DNA of 64,000 nucleotides, taken from positions 25,793 to 89,792 of the forward strand of contig JBBSMS010000001.1 of assembly GCA_038233055.1 (NCBI GenBank), in the 5' to 3' direction. This DNA is from Salsipaludibacter sp038233055. Its GTDB lineage: Bacteria; Actinomycetota; Nitriliruptoria; Nitriliruptorales; Nitriliruptoraceae. The notes below the pieces were generated by a model. The model did not search any database. It saw only the letters and a list, made by a program, of their open reading frames with translations, and had not been told where the DNA came from. The position numbers and the translations under genes were made by a program. Below, piece after piece: positions 42,826 through 54,054 of this stretch (its first letter is position 1; every line of letters starts with the position of its first letter).

Positions 42826-44943
42826 ATGACGACGACCCCCGCATCCACCTCCCTTCCGGGCGCCACCACCGAGGTCCCGCTGCTGCCTGACGCCCCGGTC
42901 CAGCCGGGGAGGACCCAGCGTGAACCGGGCAGGTTCCGCGTGGTGTCCGACTTCGAGCCGGCCGGTGACCAGCCCGACGCCATCGAGGGCATCGTGTCGG
43001 CGCTGGACGCCGGCGAGAAGGCCGTCACGCTGCTGGGCGCGACCGGGACCGGCAAGACCTTCACCGCCGCGAAGGTGCTCGAACGCGTCAACCGACCCGG
43101 CCTGGTGATCGCGCCGAACAAGACCCTGGCGGCCCAACTCGCCAACGAGTTCCGCGACTTCCTCCCCGACAGCGCGGTCGAGTACTTCGTCAGCTACTAC
43201 GACTACTACCAGCCCGAGGCCTACGTCCCGTCCTCGGACACCTACATCGAGAAGGACTCGTCGGTCAACGACGAGATCGAGCGCCTGCGCCATCGGGCGA
43301 CCATGGCGCTGCTGTCGCGGCGCGACACCCTGGTGGTCGCGTCGGTGTCGTGCATCTTCGGCCTGGGGTCGCCGTCGGAGTACGCCGACCACATCCTGTG
43401 GCTGCGCTCGGGCGAGGAAATCGGGCTCGAACGCACGATCCGGCGGCTGGTCGACCTCCAGTACAGCCGCAACGACCTCAACCTGGTGCGCGGCACGTTC
43501 CGGGTGCGCGGGGACACGCTCGAGATCTTCCCGGTCGACTCGGACAAGGCGCTGCGGGTCGAGTTCTTCGGTGACGAGATCGACCGGATCGCGCGCGTCG
43601 ACACCGTGACGGGCGAGATCTCGGGCAGTCTCGAGCGCTACGCGGTGTTCCCGGGCTCCCACTACGTCACGTCGGACTCGACCCTCAAGCGCGCGGTCGT
43701 GACCATCGAGGAGGAACTGGGCGAGCGGCTGGAGGAGTTGCGGTCGGCCAACAAGCTCCTGGAGGCCCAGCGGCTGCAGATGCGCACCAACTACGACCTC
43801 GAGATGATCCGCGAGGTCGGGTTCTGCAACGGCATCGAGAACTACTCGCGACACTTCGACGGACGCGCCCCCGGGGAACCGCCGTTCACCCTGCTCGACT
43901 ACTTCCCGAAGGACTTCGTGTTGTTCGTGGACGAGTCGCACGTGACCGTCCCGCAGATCGGCGGCATGTACGAGGGCGACCGGTCACGCAAGGACACCCT
44001 GGTGGAGCACGGGTTCCGCTTGCCCTCGGCGCTGGACAACCGGCCGCTGCGGTTCGAGGAGTTCCTCGGTCGCATCGGCCAGCGACTGTTCATCTCGGCG
44101 ACGCCCAGCGCCTACGAGCGGCGCGAGTCCGACTCGATCGTCGAACAGATCATCCGTCCGACCGGGCTGGTCGACCCCGAGATCCAGGTGCGCCCGACGA
44201 CGGGCCAGATCGACGACCTGATGGAGGAGATCCGGCGTCGCTCCACGGCCGACGAACGGGTGCTGGTCACGACCCTGACCAAGAAGATGTCCGAGGACCT
44301 GACCGACTACCTCGTCGACAACGGAGTCCGGGTGCGGTACCTCCACTCCGACATCGACACGATCGAACGGGTCGAGATCCTGCGTTCCCTTCGGCTCGGC
44401 GAGTTCGACGTGCTGGTGGGCATCAACCTCCTGCGCGAGGGCCTCGACCTGCCGGAGGTGTCACTGGTCGCGATCCTGGACGCCGACAAGGAGGGCTTCC
44501 TGCGTTCGTCCACGTCGCTCATCCAGACGATCGGGCGCGCGGCCCGCAACGTCAACGGCACCGTCGTGATGTACGCCGACAACCTGACCGACTCGATGAA
44601 GTTCGCCATCGACGAGACCACTCGTCGCCGCGAGGCACAGTTGGCCCACAACCTCGAGCACGGCATCGACCCCCAGACCATCCGCAAGCGGGTCGGGGAC
44701 ATCATCGCCGCCGTCCGCGCGGAGGAGGCCGGCGAGGACTACGCCCCGCTGGAGCGCGAGTCGCTGGCCGCCGTGGACACCTCCGACATGCCCGTGGCCG
44801 ACCTCGAGGCACTCATCCACCGCCTCGAGGAGGAAATGCACGAGGCCGCCGCTGACCTCCGCTTCGAGTACGCCGCCCGCCTGCGCGACGAGATCGGCGA
44901 ACTCCAGCGTGAACATCGACTCATGGTGCAGGCGGGGGTCTAG
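42826..44943 (+). CDS. uvrB: Excinuclease ABC subunit B
   Basis: A 705-residue damage-verification helicase of nucleotide-excision repair. It has Walker A GATGTGKTF, the beta-hairpin region YYDYYQPEAYVPSSDTYIEKD, VDESHVTVPQIGGM, SATPSAYE, GINLLREGLDLPEV and TIGRAARN, and a C-terminal UVR domain (LEEEMHEAAADLRFEYAARLRD) that binds UvrC. The ATG at 42826 has TACCGT 7 bases upstream and no ribosome site, consistent with a leaderless transcript; an ATG at 42808 is the alternative. No SOS box was seen. Confidence 0.95.
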   Translation: MTTTPASTSLPGATTEVPLLPDAPVQPGRTQREPGRFRVVSDFEPAGDQPDAIEGIVSALDAGEKAVTLLGATGTGKTFTAAKVLERVNRPGLVIAPNKTLAAQLANEFRDFLPDSAVEYFVSYYDYYQPEAYVPSSDTYIEKDSSVNDEIERLRHRATMALLSRRDTLVVASVSCIFGLGSPSEYADHILWLRSGEEIGLERTIRRLVDLQYSRNDLNLVRGTFRVRGDTLEIFPVDSDKALRVEFFGDEIDRIARVDTVTGEISGSLERYAVFPGSHYVTSDSTLKRAVVTIEEELGERLEELRSANKLLEAQRLQMRTNYDLEMIREVGFCNGIENYSRHFDGRAPGEPPFTLLDYFPKDFVLFVDESHVTVPQIGGMYEGDRSRKDTLVEHGFRLPSALDNRPLRFEEFLGRIGQRLFISATPSAYERRESDSIVEQIIRPTGLVDPEIQVRPTTGQIDDLMEEIRRRSTADERVLVTTLTKKMSEDLTDYLVDNGVRVRYLHSDIDTIERVEILRSLRLGEFDVLVGINLLREGLDLPEVSLVAILDADKEGFLRSSTSLIQTIGRAARNVNGTVVMYADNLTDSMKFAIDETTRRREAQLAHNLEHGIDPQTIRKRVGDIIAAVRAEEAGEDYAPLERESLAAVDTSDMPVADLEALIHRLEEEMHEAAADLRFEYAARLRDEIGELQREHRLMVQAGV

Positions 44944-44962
44944 AAGGCCCCGATGCCGAGCA

Positions 44963-45036
44963 CCGGTCCTGGGCGCCCGAGCGGATGACAGATTCACGGC
45001 CGGTCCTGGGCGCCCGAGCGGATGACAGATTCACGG
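44963..45036. repeat. Perfect 37-bp tandem duplication
   Basis: The unit at 44963-44999, beginning CCGGTCCTGGGCGCCCGAGC, is repeated exactly at 45000-45036. Each unit contains the palindrome GGGCGCCC. It fills much of the 194-base gap between uvrB and the ABC exporter operon. Two identical copies imply a recent duplication, or conserved paired protein-binding sites. Confidence 0.85.
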
Positions 45037-45137
45037 CCGAGTCGTGACGGCTGCGATATGACACCGCCGGTCCGGTCTGGCAGGCTCGTACTCCGGCCCC
45101 GAACGGTGTTGGATCCATCCGCTGACAGGACGTGGTC

Positions 45138-46079
45138 ATGGTCGACGCGGTGCTCGCGTGCGAAGGACTGGTGCGCCGGTTCGGCGACCTGGTCGCCGTC
45201 GACGACGTGTCCTTCGAGATCGCCGCAGGCGAGACCTACGGTCTCCTTGGCCCGAACGGCGCCGGCAAGACCACCACGATCTCCATGGTCGCTGGCCTGT
45301 TGGACCCCGATGCCGGCGCCGCTCGCGTCCTGGGCAACAGGATCGGTCCCGAGGCGGTGACCGTCAAGGGCAACATCGGGCTCGTGCCCCAGGAACTCGC
45401 GATCTATCCCGACCTGACCGGCCGGGAGAACCTGGTCTTCTTCGGACGCCTCCAGGGGATGCGCAAGCCCGACCTCGGCACGCGCGTGGACGAGGTGCTG
45501 GAGGTGATCGGGTTGGTCGATCGGGCCGGTGACCTCGCCAAGGAGTACTCGGGCGGGATGAAGCGCCGGCTGAACATCGGGATCGGGCTACTGCACCAGC
45601 CGAGCCTGCTGGTCCTGGACGAGCCGACGGTCGGCGTCGATCCGCAATCCCGCAACGCCATCCTCGAGTCGGTCGAGGCCTTGTCGCGCGAGGGCATGGC
45701 CGTCCTCTACACCACGCACTACATGGAAGAGGCCGAGCGACTGTGCGACCGGATCGGCATCATCGACCACGGGAGCCTGCAGGCAGAGGGCACGCGCGAC
45801 GAACTGCTGCGGCTGACCGGCGAGGTCGACCGCATCGACCTGGTCGGTTCCGGTGACCTGGCCGCGGCCGCCGACGCCCTGCGAGCGTTGTCCGGGGTCG
45901 AGCAGGTCGCCCACGACGGCCGCATCATCACCCTCACGGTCCATGACGCCCCGACGCTCGTCGCGCCGGTGGTGTCCACCGCGGTCGAAGCCGGCATGTC
46001 GCTCGCCGACGTCGAGGTGGCACGCCCGGACCTCGAGTCGGTCTTCCTGCACCTGACCGGCCGCGCGTTGCGCGACTGA
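45138..46079 (+). CDS. ABC-2 type exporter ATPase
   Basis: A 313-residue ABC ATPase with Walker A GPNGAGKTTT, Q-loop VPQELAIYPDLTGRENL, signature YSGGMKRRL, Walker B LLVLDEPTVGVDP and H-loop YTTHYMEEAERLCDRI. The C-terminal 80 residues form the extension typical of DrrA/NodI-like drug or polysaccharide exporters. It is followed by two permease genes (8-base gap, then a 4-base overlap), giving a complete three-gene exporter. ATG 45138 has AGGA 9 bases upstream; a GTG six bases earlier is possible. Confidence 0.92.
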   Translation: MVDAVLACEGLVRRFGDLVAVDDVSFEIAAGETYGLLGPNGAGKTTTISMVAGLLDPDAGAARVLGNRIGPEAVTVKGNIGLVPQELAIYPDLTGRENLVFFGRLQGMRKPDLGTRVDEVLEVIGLVDRAGDLAKEYSGGMKRRLNIGIGLLHQPSLLVLDEPTVGVDPQSRNAILESVEALSREGMAVLYTTHYMEEAERLCDRIGIIDHGSLQAEGTRDELLRLTGEVDRIDLVGSGDLAAAADALRALSGVEQVAHDGRIITLTVHDAPTLVAPVVSTAVEAGMSLADVEVARPDLESVFLHLTGRALRD

Positions 46080-46087
46080 GGGCGCCC

Positions 46088-47260
46088 ATGAATCCGTCAT
46101 CGATCTGGCACATGACCAGCAAGGACCTGCGCCGCAGCCTGCGCGATCGGTCCGTGCTGATCTTCGGTCTTGTCGTGCCGTTCGCACTGATGATCGTCTT
46201 CAACCTGTTGTTCTCCGGGATCGGGTCGACCGAGGACTTCGACCCGGTGGCGATCGCGGTCGCCGGGGTCGACGACCCGATGGTCGCCCCGTTGGGCGAG
46301 ATCCTGGCCGCCCAGTTGCCGATGACCACGACGGTCGAGCGCGTGGGTGCCGACGACGCCCGGTCGGCCGTCGAGGACGAGGCCGTGGACATGGCCGTCA
46401 TCGTCCCCGACGGGTTCGGGGACGCGATCCAGTCCGGGGGGTCCCCGACCGTCGAGGTGCTGGACCGCGGGGACGGCTCGATCGAGGTCGCGATCGCGGC
46501 CTCCGTGGTCGAGGGCTACGTCAGCCAACTGGCGCTGGCGTCACGCACGGCGGCCGCCGCAGGCATCTCTGGGCTGTCCGGGCCCGCGATCGGCGACCTC
46601 GCGAGCCGGGTGGCGCAGGCAGAACCGCTGCTGTCCGCGGTGCCGGGCGAGGTCGCCGACGAGCAACTGAGCCTGCAGGGCAGCCTGGTCGCGGGTCAGA
46701 CCGCGCTGTTCATGTTCTTCACGGTCGGGTTCGGGGTCATCTCCCTGCTCCAGGAACGCGACCAGGGGACCTTGCCCCGGCTGCAGTCCATGCCGGTCGC
46801 CCCCCGCTCGATCGTGGTCGCCAAGACCCTGACGTCATTCGTCCTGGGGTTGGTGTCGACCGCGGTGCTGCTTGGCGCCGGCAGCCTCCTGTTCGGGGTC
46901 CGGTTCGGGGCGATCCTGCCGATCATCGTGCTCGTGGTGGCGACGGTCGCCGCCGCCACCAGCCTGGTCCTGGTGGTGATCCGGATCGCCCGCACCGCCG
47001 AGCAGGCCAACACGATGAACTCGATCCTGGGGATCGGGCTGGGCGTCCTCGGTGGGTCGTTCTTCCCGATCGGGGGCGGCGGCTGGCTGGCCCGTGTGTC
47101 GGACCTGACCCCGCCGGCGGCACTGATCCGTGGGCTGGGGATCACCCATGGCGGTGGCGGCGTGGCGGACCTGGCCGGCCCACTGGCGACGCTCGGTGGC
47201 TTCCTGGTGGTCGCGGTCGTGCTGTCCCTGGTGATCCCCGATCGGGAGTTGCAGGCATGA
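46088..47260 (+). CDS. ABC-2 type permease, first subunit
   Basis: A 390-residue permease of the YhgE/DrrB/ABC-2 class: one N-terminal helix (FGLVVPFALMIVFNLLF), a large extracytoplasmic domain of about 150 residues, then five helices (LFMFFTVGFGVISLL, LGLVSTAVLLGAGSLLF, IIVLVVATVAAATSLVLVVI and others). The cytoplasmic coupling segment is RDQGTLPRLQSMPVAPRSIVVAKT. It pairs with the next gene's product to form the channel. Substrate unknown. Confidence 0.9.
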   Translation: MNPSSIWHMTSKDLRRSLRDRSVLIFGLVVPFALMIVFNLLFSGIGSTEDFDPVAIAVAGVDDPMVAPLGEILAAQLPMTTTVERVGADDARSAVEDEAVDMAVIVPDGFGDAIQSGGSPTVEVLDRGDGSIEVAIAASVVEGYVSQLALASRTAAAAGISGLSGPAIGDLASRVAQAEPLLSAVPGEVADEQLSLQGSLVAGQTALFMFFTVGFGVISLLQERDQGTLPRLQSMPVAPRSIVVAKTLTSFVLGLVSTAVLLGAGSLLFGVRFGAILPIIVLVVATVAAATSLVLVVIRIARTAEQANTMNSILGIGLGVLGGSFFPIGGGGWLARVSDLTPPAALIRGLGITHGGGGVADLAGPLATLGGFLVVAVVLSLVIPDRELQA

Positions 47261-48420
47261 CGGCCGTCCTCACGATCGCCGGGAACAGCCTGCGTCGATT
47301 CCTCCGCGACAAGTCCAACTACTTCTTCGTGTTCATCTTCCCGCTGTTGCTGGTCGTGCTGATCGGGCTGCAGTTCGGCGGTGACGGGGGCGGGGCGCGC
47401 GCGATCGTGGTCGGCAACGGCGCCCTCGCCGACCGGGTCGCGTCCGGGTTGGCCGACAGCGGGGCGACCGTGTCCCGGGTCGGTTCGACTGTCGACGCCC
47501 AGGAGACCATCGCGCGCGGCCGGGCCGATGCCGCCGTGGTCGTTGACGGCCCGGACGACGCCGCGTTCGCCACCGGCGAACCGGTCGAACTGGACGTCAT
47601 CACGGGCAGTTCGACCCAGGCACTGGCTGCGCGCCAGGTCGTGTCGGTCGAACTTGGCCAGGTGGGCAACGACCAGCGCGGGGTCCTGGCCCTGGAGGAT
47701 GCGGGCATCGACCCCGACCAGGCGCGCGGTGCCTTCGACGCCACCTCCGACGTCGGGCCGGAGGTGGCCCGCTCGACCGTCGGCGACGACTCGCTGGACG
47801 AGGCGTTCGCCGGACTGGGGCAGTTCGACCTGGGTGCGGCCCAGCAGGTGTCCCTGTTCGTGTTCCTGGCCTCGCTGGCGGGTGCGTCGAGCCTGATCGA
47901 GTCACGTCAGCTCGGGGTCACCCGCCGGGAACTGGCCGGACCGGTCACGACCCGCCAGGTGGTTGCGGGCGAGGCGCTCGGACGTTTCGTCGTGGCGTTG
48001 ACCCAGGGGGCCTACATCGTCGCCGGGACCGCCCTGCTGTTCGGGGTGGACTGGGGCGATCCCGTGGCCACAGCTGCCGTGCTGGCGGCCTTCTGTGCCG
48101 TCAGTGCCTCGGTCGCGATGGTGTTCGGCTCGCTCCTCGACAGCGTCAACGTCGCCAGCGGCGTCGGCGTGGGGGTCGGACTGGTCGTGGCGGCGCTGGG
48201 CGGGTCGATGCTGCCGCTCGAACTGTTCCCGGACAACCTCTTGGCCGTGTCGGCCGTGACCCCGCACCACTGGGCCTACGAGGCGTATGCCGAGATCACC
48301 CGGCGCGGAGGCGGGGTGGCCGACGTCCTCCCGCAACTCGGGGTCCTGCTGGGCATGACCGTGGTGCTGTTGCCCCTGGGCGCCTGGCTGCTGCGACGGT
48401 CCCTCTCCCGCGCGATGTAG
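47257..48420 (+). CDS. ABC-2 type permease, second subunit
   Basis: A 387-residue paralogue of the preceding permease with the same topology: an N-terminal helix (YFFVFIFPLLLVVLIGL), an extracytoplasmic domain, then five helices and a coupling segment ESRQLGVTRRELAGPVTTRQV. Its ATG overlaps the previous stop (ATGA), so the two are translationally coupled and likely form a heterodimer. A GTCTCCCG/CGGGAGAC stem 4 bases past the stop probably ends the operon. Confidence 0.9.
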   Translation: MTAVLTIAGNSLRRFLRDKSNYFFVFIFPLLLVVLIGLQFGGDGGGARAIVVGNGALADRVASGLADSGATVSRVGSTVDAQETIARGRADAAVVVDGPDDAAFATGEPVELDVITGSSTQALAARQVVSVELGQVGNDQRGVLALEDAGIDPDQARGAFDATSDVGPEVARSTVGDDSLDEAFAGLGQFDLGAAQQVSLFVFLASLAGASSLIESRQLGVTRRELAGPVTTRQVVAGEALGRFVVALTQGAYIVAGTALLFGVDWGDPVATAAVLAAFCAVSASVAMVFGSLLDSVNVASGVGVGVGLVVAALGGSMLPLELFPDNLLAVSAVTPHHWAYEAYAEITRRGGGVADVLPQLGVLLGMTVVLLPLGAWLLRRSLSRAM

Positions 48421-48424
48421 GGGC

Positions 48425-48477
48425 GTCTCCCGAGCTCCGTCGGCACTCGGCCGCCGATCGCAGCCCATCCGGGAGAC
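48425..48477 (+). terminator. Probable terminator of the ABC-2 operon
   Basis: GTCTCCCG (48425-48432) pairs with CGGGAGAC (48470-48477). The 37-base loop contains a smaller CGGC/GCCG stem. No T run follows. Confidence 0.4.
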
Positions 48478-48545
48478 ACCCCCGGGGCACGGGCCGCGTC
48501 GGCCGCCACGAGGGACGGCCGGCACGCCAGAGTGTTCGTCGTCGG

Positions 48546-48956
48546 TCAGCGTGTCCGGCGTCGCACCATGACTCCACCGGCCCCGAGCGCACCCGCTGCT
48601 GCCGCCACGCCGAACAGGGCGGCCGTGTTGGTCGGCTGGGGGGCGGTGCCACCGCCACCCGTTGCGACCCCACCGACCGGCATCACCATCTCATCGTCAT
48701 CGGCGTCGTCGGCAGCGTCCGCGTCATCGTTGTCGTTGCCCGTGCTGCCGTAGTCGAAGGTCTCGCACGCCTCACCGTCATCGTCCCGGTCGAGCTGGTT
48801 GGGGTCGGAGGTGTCCGAGTTGTACTCGTCCTGGGCCTCCTGCTGGCTGTCGAAGTCGTCACAGTTGAGCAGGTCCTGGGCCGACGCCGACGTGCCGAGG
48901 GCGACGGCGGCTAGGAAGACGAGCAAGGCAGTGGCGAGTGTGCGGGGGCGTGTCAT
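48546..48956 (-). CDS. Excalibur-domain surface protein
   Basis: A 136-residue exported protein: signal peptide LLVFLAAVALGTSASA, then an Excalibur calcium-binding domain (LLNCDDFDSQQEAQDEY, LDRDDDGEACETF with the DxDxDGxxCE loop). After that come a low-complexity Asp/Gly/Thr linker and a C-terminal hydrophobic helix with a VRRRTR basic tail. The tail resembles a cell-wall sorting signal but no LPxTG is present (TNTAALFG instead), so it is more likely membrane-anchored. The domain is small and found in actinobacterial surface proteins and nucleases; here it stands alone. Confidence 0.85.
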   Translation of the reverse strand: MTRPRTLATALLVFLAAVALGTSASAQDLLNCDDFDSQQEAQDEYNSDTSDPNQLDRDDDGEACETFDYGSTGNDNDDADAADDADDDEMVMPVGGVATGGGGTAPQPTNTAALFGVAAAAGALGAGGVMVRRRTR

Positions 48957-49130
48957 GGGGGCTCCTCCATCGTGAAGTGGTTGCTTGCGTGGCTTTTGGG
49001 GTTGATGATGCAGGAAGGGATGCTAGGGCGAAAGTCTCTCCGTGTCCATCATTGGGCGGTCTCGAGACGCGAGAACGTGCCTCGGGACCATCGTCATTCG
49101 GGGTCCCCTGTCACGGGCTGACAGGCCCCG

Positions 49131-50036
49131 TCAGCAACCGACCTCGGCACCGTCATGGCACACCAGTGTCGACGGAACCGTCCCGCCGTCCACGAGCGTG
49201 CGCGACCCCAACGGATCGTCCAGCGTGATGGACGCCGGCACGGTCACGCCGACCCCGGCACACGGGGCGCCGTCAGGCGGGGGCGGCTGCTCGACCCACA
49301 CGACCACGGACAGCTCGTCGGCGGCCTCTTCCACGACGACGTCCACGATCCGCGTGCGCGTCTCCTCACGGTCATCGACACACTCCCCGCCTTCGACCTC
49401 CAACTCCAGGACTCGTCCGCCCCGGTCCGTTCCGACCACCTGCCAGGATGCGGCCTGCAGGTCGGTCCGGACCCGGGTGGGACGACAGCCGCCCCAACCG
49501 ATCAGTTGCCACTCGCCGTCTCGGCGCTCGAGCTCGAACGACGAGACCACCTCGTCCTGCTGGGTACCGCCGTAGGTCATCATGTCGTCGTCCTGCGACA
49601 GCACCACGAAGGCGTCCGGGGCGAAGGCGGCCAACTCGCCATCCACGCCGTCCTCGTCGAACTCGGCGGCAAGGGCCCTGCCCGCCTCGGTCCCGGGGAG
49701 TTCGTCCGGCCGGATCCTCGGACCGGCGAGGGCCTCCCCGGTGAACGACGGTCCCACGCCACTGCAGGCCGACCTGCTGCCGCCCTCGCTGGTGGCCGGC
49801 GACGGGCCACTCGGCGATCCGGACGCGGTGGATCCGTCAGGCGCGATGGACGGCGCGTCGGGTGTTGCTGCACCGTCTGTCGGCGACGCCGCGGCGTCCG
49901 GGGGCGGTGGCCCCGCCGTGGTGGCACACGCACTCGTCCCGAGACTGGCGACGGCGGCCAGGCCGGCGAGCACCAACGTCGGCCGGCGACCGCGCGGCGA
50001 CGGGCCGGACGGACCTACCACCCGCGCGCCCGCCAT
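49131..50036 (-). CDS. Putative lipoprotein of unknown function
   Basis: A 301-residue protein with signal sequence and lipobox SLGTSAC (Cys near 37), then an Ala/Pro/Ser-rich spacer. The C-terminal 200 residues are acidic and beta-rich (VVSSFELERRDGEWQLIGWGGCRPT, GGRVLELEVEGGECVDD, ELSVVVWVEQPPP) with four to five cysteines that may form disulfides. No domain recognised. The start at 50036 overlaps the MBL-fold gene end by 22 bases; an in-frame GTG at 50021 is an alternative that still leaves a good signal peptide. Confidence 0.7.
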   Translation of the reverse strand: MAGARVVGPSGPSPRGRRPTLVLAGLAAVASLGTSACATTAGPPPPDAAASPTDGAATPDAPSIAPDGSTASGSPSGPSPATSEGGSRSACSGVGPSFTGEALAGPRIRPDELPGTEAGRALAAEFDEDGVDGELAAFAPDAFVVLSQDDDMMTYGGTQQDEVVSSFELERRDGEWQLIGWGGCRPTRVRTDLQAASWQVVGTDRGGRVLELEVEGGECVDDREETRTRIVDVVVEEAADELSVVVWVEQPPPPDGAPCAGVGVTVPASITLDDPLGSRTLVDGGTVPSTLVCHDGAEVGC

Positions 50037-50665
50037 TCGGGCAGTTGCGGGCGCTCGGCCCCGATGGTCGTGCTGTCGCCGTGCCCGGGGTGCACGCGCG
50101 AGGTGTCGTCGAGGCGGTCGAAGACCTGTTCCTCGAGTCCGTCCATGACCTGGGCGAAGTCGGCCGTGCTGCCGGTCTTGCCGGGCCCGCCCGGGAACAA
50201 CGTGTCGCCGCTCAGGAGGTGGTCGCGGTCGTCGCCGTGCACCAGGTACAGCAGGCTGCCGGGCGTGTGGCCGGGCACGTGCAGCACCTCGACGGCGAGT
50301 TCGCCGACCTCGATCACGTCGCCGTCCGACAACGCTCGGTCGACCGTCCGGGGAAACAGGCCCTGGTCGCCGGGGTGACCCCAGATCTCCAGGCCGGCGG
50401 TGCGTCGCAGGCCATCCCAGGCCCGCACGTGGTCCCAGTGGCCGTGGGTCTGCACGACGGCCACCGGGACCGAGTCCCCGATCGCCTCGACGATCCGATC
50501 GGCACGTGCGGCGGCATCCACCACCAGCGATCGTCCTGTGGCCACGCACTGCACGACATAGACGTTGTTGTCCATCGATTCGACCGAGACCTTGCGGATC
50601 GTCACTGTCCCGTCCCGATGGTCGACCCAGTCCCCGTCCGGTTCCACGTGCCACCGGTCATCCAT
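50015..50665 (-). CDS. MBL-fold metallo-hydrolase (glyoxalase II-like)
   Basis: A 216-residue metallo-beta-lactamase-fold enzyme with the binuclear zinc motif THGHWDH at about 73-79, VPGHTPGSLLYLV, LLSGDTLFPGG and the last His in VHPGHGDST. Gene size and motif order fit YcbL/GloB-like thioester hydrolases. GAGG lies 5 bases before the ATG. Physiological substrate is unknown; it may be cotranscribed with the following lipoprotein gene. Confidence 0.88.
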   Translation of the reverse strand: MDDRWHVEPDGDWVDHRDGTVTIRKVSVESMDNNVYVVQCVATGRSLVVDAAARADRIVEAIGDSVPVAVVQTHGHWDHVRAWDGLRRTAGLEIWGHPGDQGLFPRTVDRALSDGDVIEVGELAVEVLHVPGHTPGSLLYLVHGDDRDHLLSGDTLFPGGPGKTGSTADFAQVMDGLEEQVFDRLDDTSRVHPGHGDSTTIGAERPQLPEWRARGW

Positions 50666-50724
50666 GCCAACCTCGCTGTCGAGTCCCGGCCCGCGAGGTT
50701 ACGCCACGTCCCGCCGCACCGAGC

Positions 50725-50852
50725 TGGGAGCCGAATCGGCCACATGTCGCCGGAACCACGCCCAGCCGCGGTTTGTCCGGCCAGGTGGGGCAGCCGTGGG
50801 GTTTGGCAGTTGGGAGCCGAATCGGCAACATGTCGCCGGAACCACGCCCAGC
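50725..50852. repeat. Pair of 42-bp direct repeats, 86 bases apart
   Basis: Copies at 50725-50766 and 50811-50852 begin TGGGAGCCGAATCGGC and end GGAACCACGCCCAGC; they differ at one base (C/A at the 17th position). Each contains GCCGA-A-TCGGC, a small inverted repeat. The 44-base stretch between them is not repeated. Confidence 0.85.
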
Positions 50853-50997
50853 TGGGGCAGGGGGTGGCGGTGAGGGGGTGTCGCCGCGGCGGTGAGGTGC
50901 GGGCGCGGGCGCACGCGGTAGGGGGCGTTCGCGTGTTGCGGGTGGGGGTGGTGGGGGAGGGGGGATGACGGGGTTCGAGAAGGGGGCCGAAAGCAGG

Positions 50998-51013
50998 TCG
51001 AACGTCTGTTCGG
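50998..51013. promoter_or_regulatory. LexA/SOS box of uvrA
   Basis: TCGAACGTCTGTTCGG matches the actinobacterial LexA site TCGAAC-N4-GTTCGA at 11 of the 12 defined positions. It overlaps the probable -35 region: a TACGAT -10 lies 17 bases further on, at 51030-51035. LexA binding would repress uvrA until DNA damage. Confidence 0.85.
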
Positions 51014-51029
51014 ATCGGACAGCGACGGG

Positions 51030-51035
51030 TACGAT
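51030..51035 (+). promoter_or_regulatory. uvrA -10 element
   Basis: TACGAT (TAnnnT form) 54 bases before the uvrA GTG, with the LexA box covering the -35 position. Confidence 0.5.
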
Positions 51036-51088
51036 GGCCGACCAACGAACGTGACCCGCGTCCCCTGCGTCCCCGAGGCCCTGACACC

Positions 51089-53968
<2,880 letters not shown>

Positions 53969-53980
53969 CTCGAGCAGCCC

Positions 53981-54028
53981 GCGGCCGTGGGCGCCTCCAC
54001 CGGCTCGTCCCGGCGCGATCTCCTCCCG
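53981..54028 (+). pseudogene. Degenerate copy of the uvrA 3' end
   Basis: The 48 bases starting GCGGCCGTGGGC align with the last coding part of uvrA (53909-53959) at 39 of 48 positions with one 3-base gap. Translated in one frame it reads AAVGASTGSSRRDLLPTPER against AAVGNSYTGKFLRDILP in uvrA. It lies just after the uvrA stop (53966-53968), so it looks like the tail of a former tandem uvrA copy. Confidence 0.6.
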
Positions 54029-54054
54029 ACACCCGAACGGACACCGACACCAGC

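Larger units (their letters stand above)
50666..51088. other. Repeat-rich intergenic region between MBL hydrolase and uvrA
   Basis: This 423-base gap contains a pair of 42-bp near-identical repeats (50725-50766 and 50811-50852), then about 110 bases of G-rich sequence (runs of 3-6 G, 50853-50970) able to form quadruplexes on the plus strand, then the uvrA SOS box and promoter. Short open frames across the repeats have no ribosome site and are not considered genes. Confidence 0.6.

Noticed and set aside
44963..45036. 37-bp repeat considered as CRISPR or attachment-site duplication
   Set aside because: Copies are directly adjacent without spacers, there is no integrase or tRNA nearby, and no element lies between them.
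50725..50852. Possible minimal CRISPR (two 42-bp repeats with a 44-bp spacer)
   Set aside because: Only two copies, repeat longer than usual, no leader pattern and no cas genes anywhere in the window.
50602..50873. Short plus-strand frames reading WEPNRxHVAGTTP repeats
   Set aside because: They are translations of the 42-bp DNA repeats with no start signals; the repetition is explained at DNA level.
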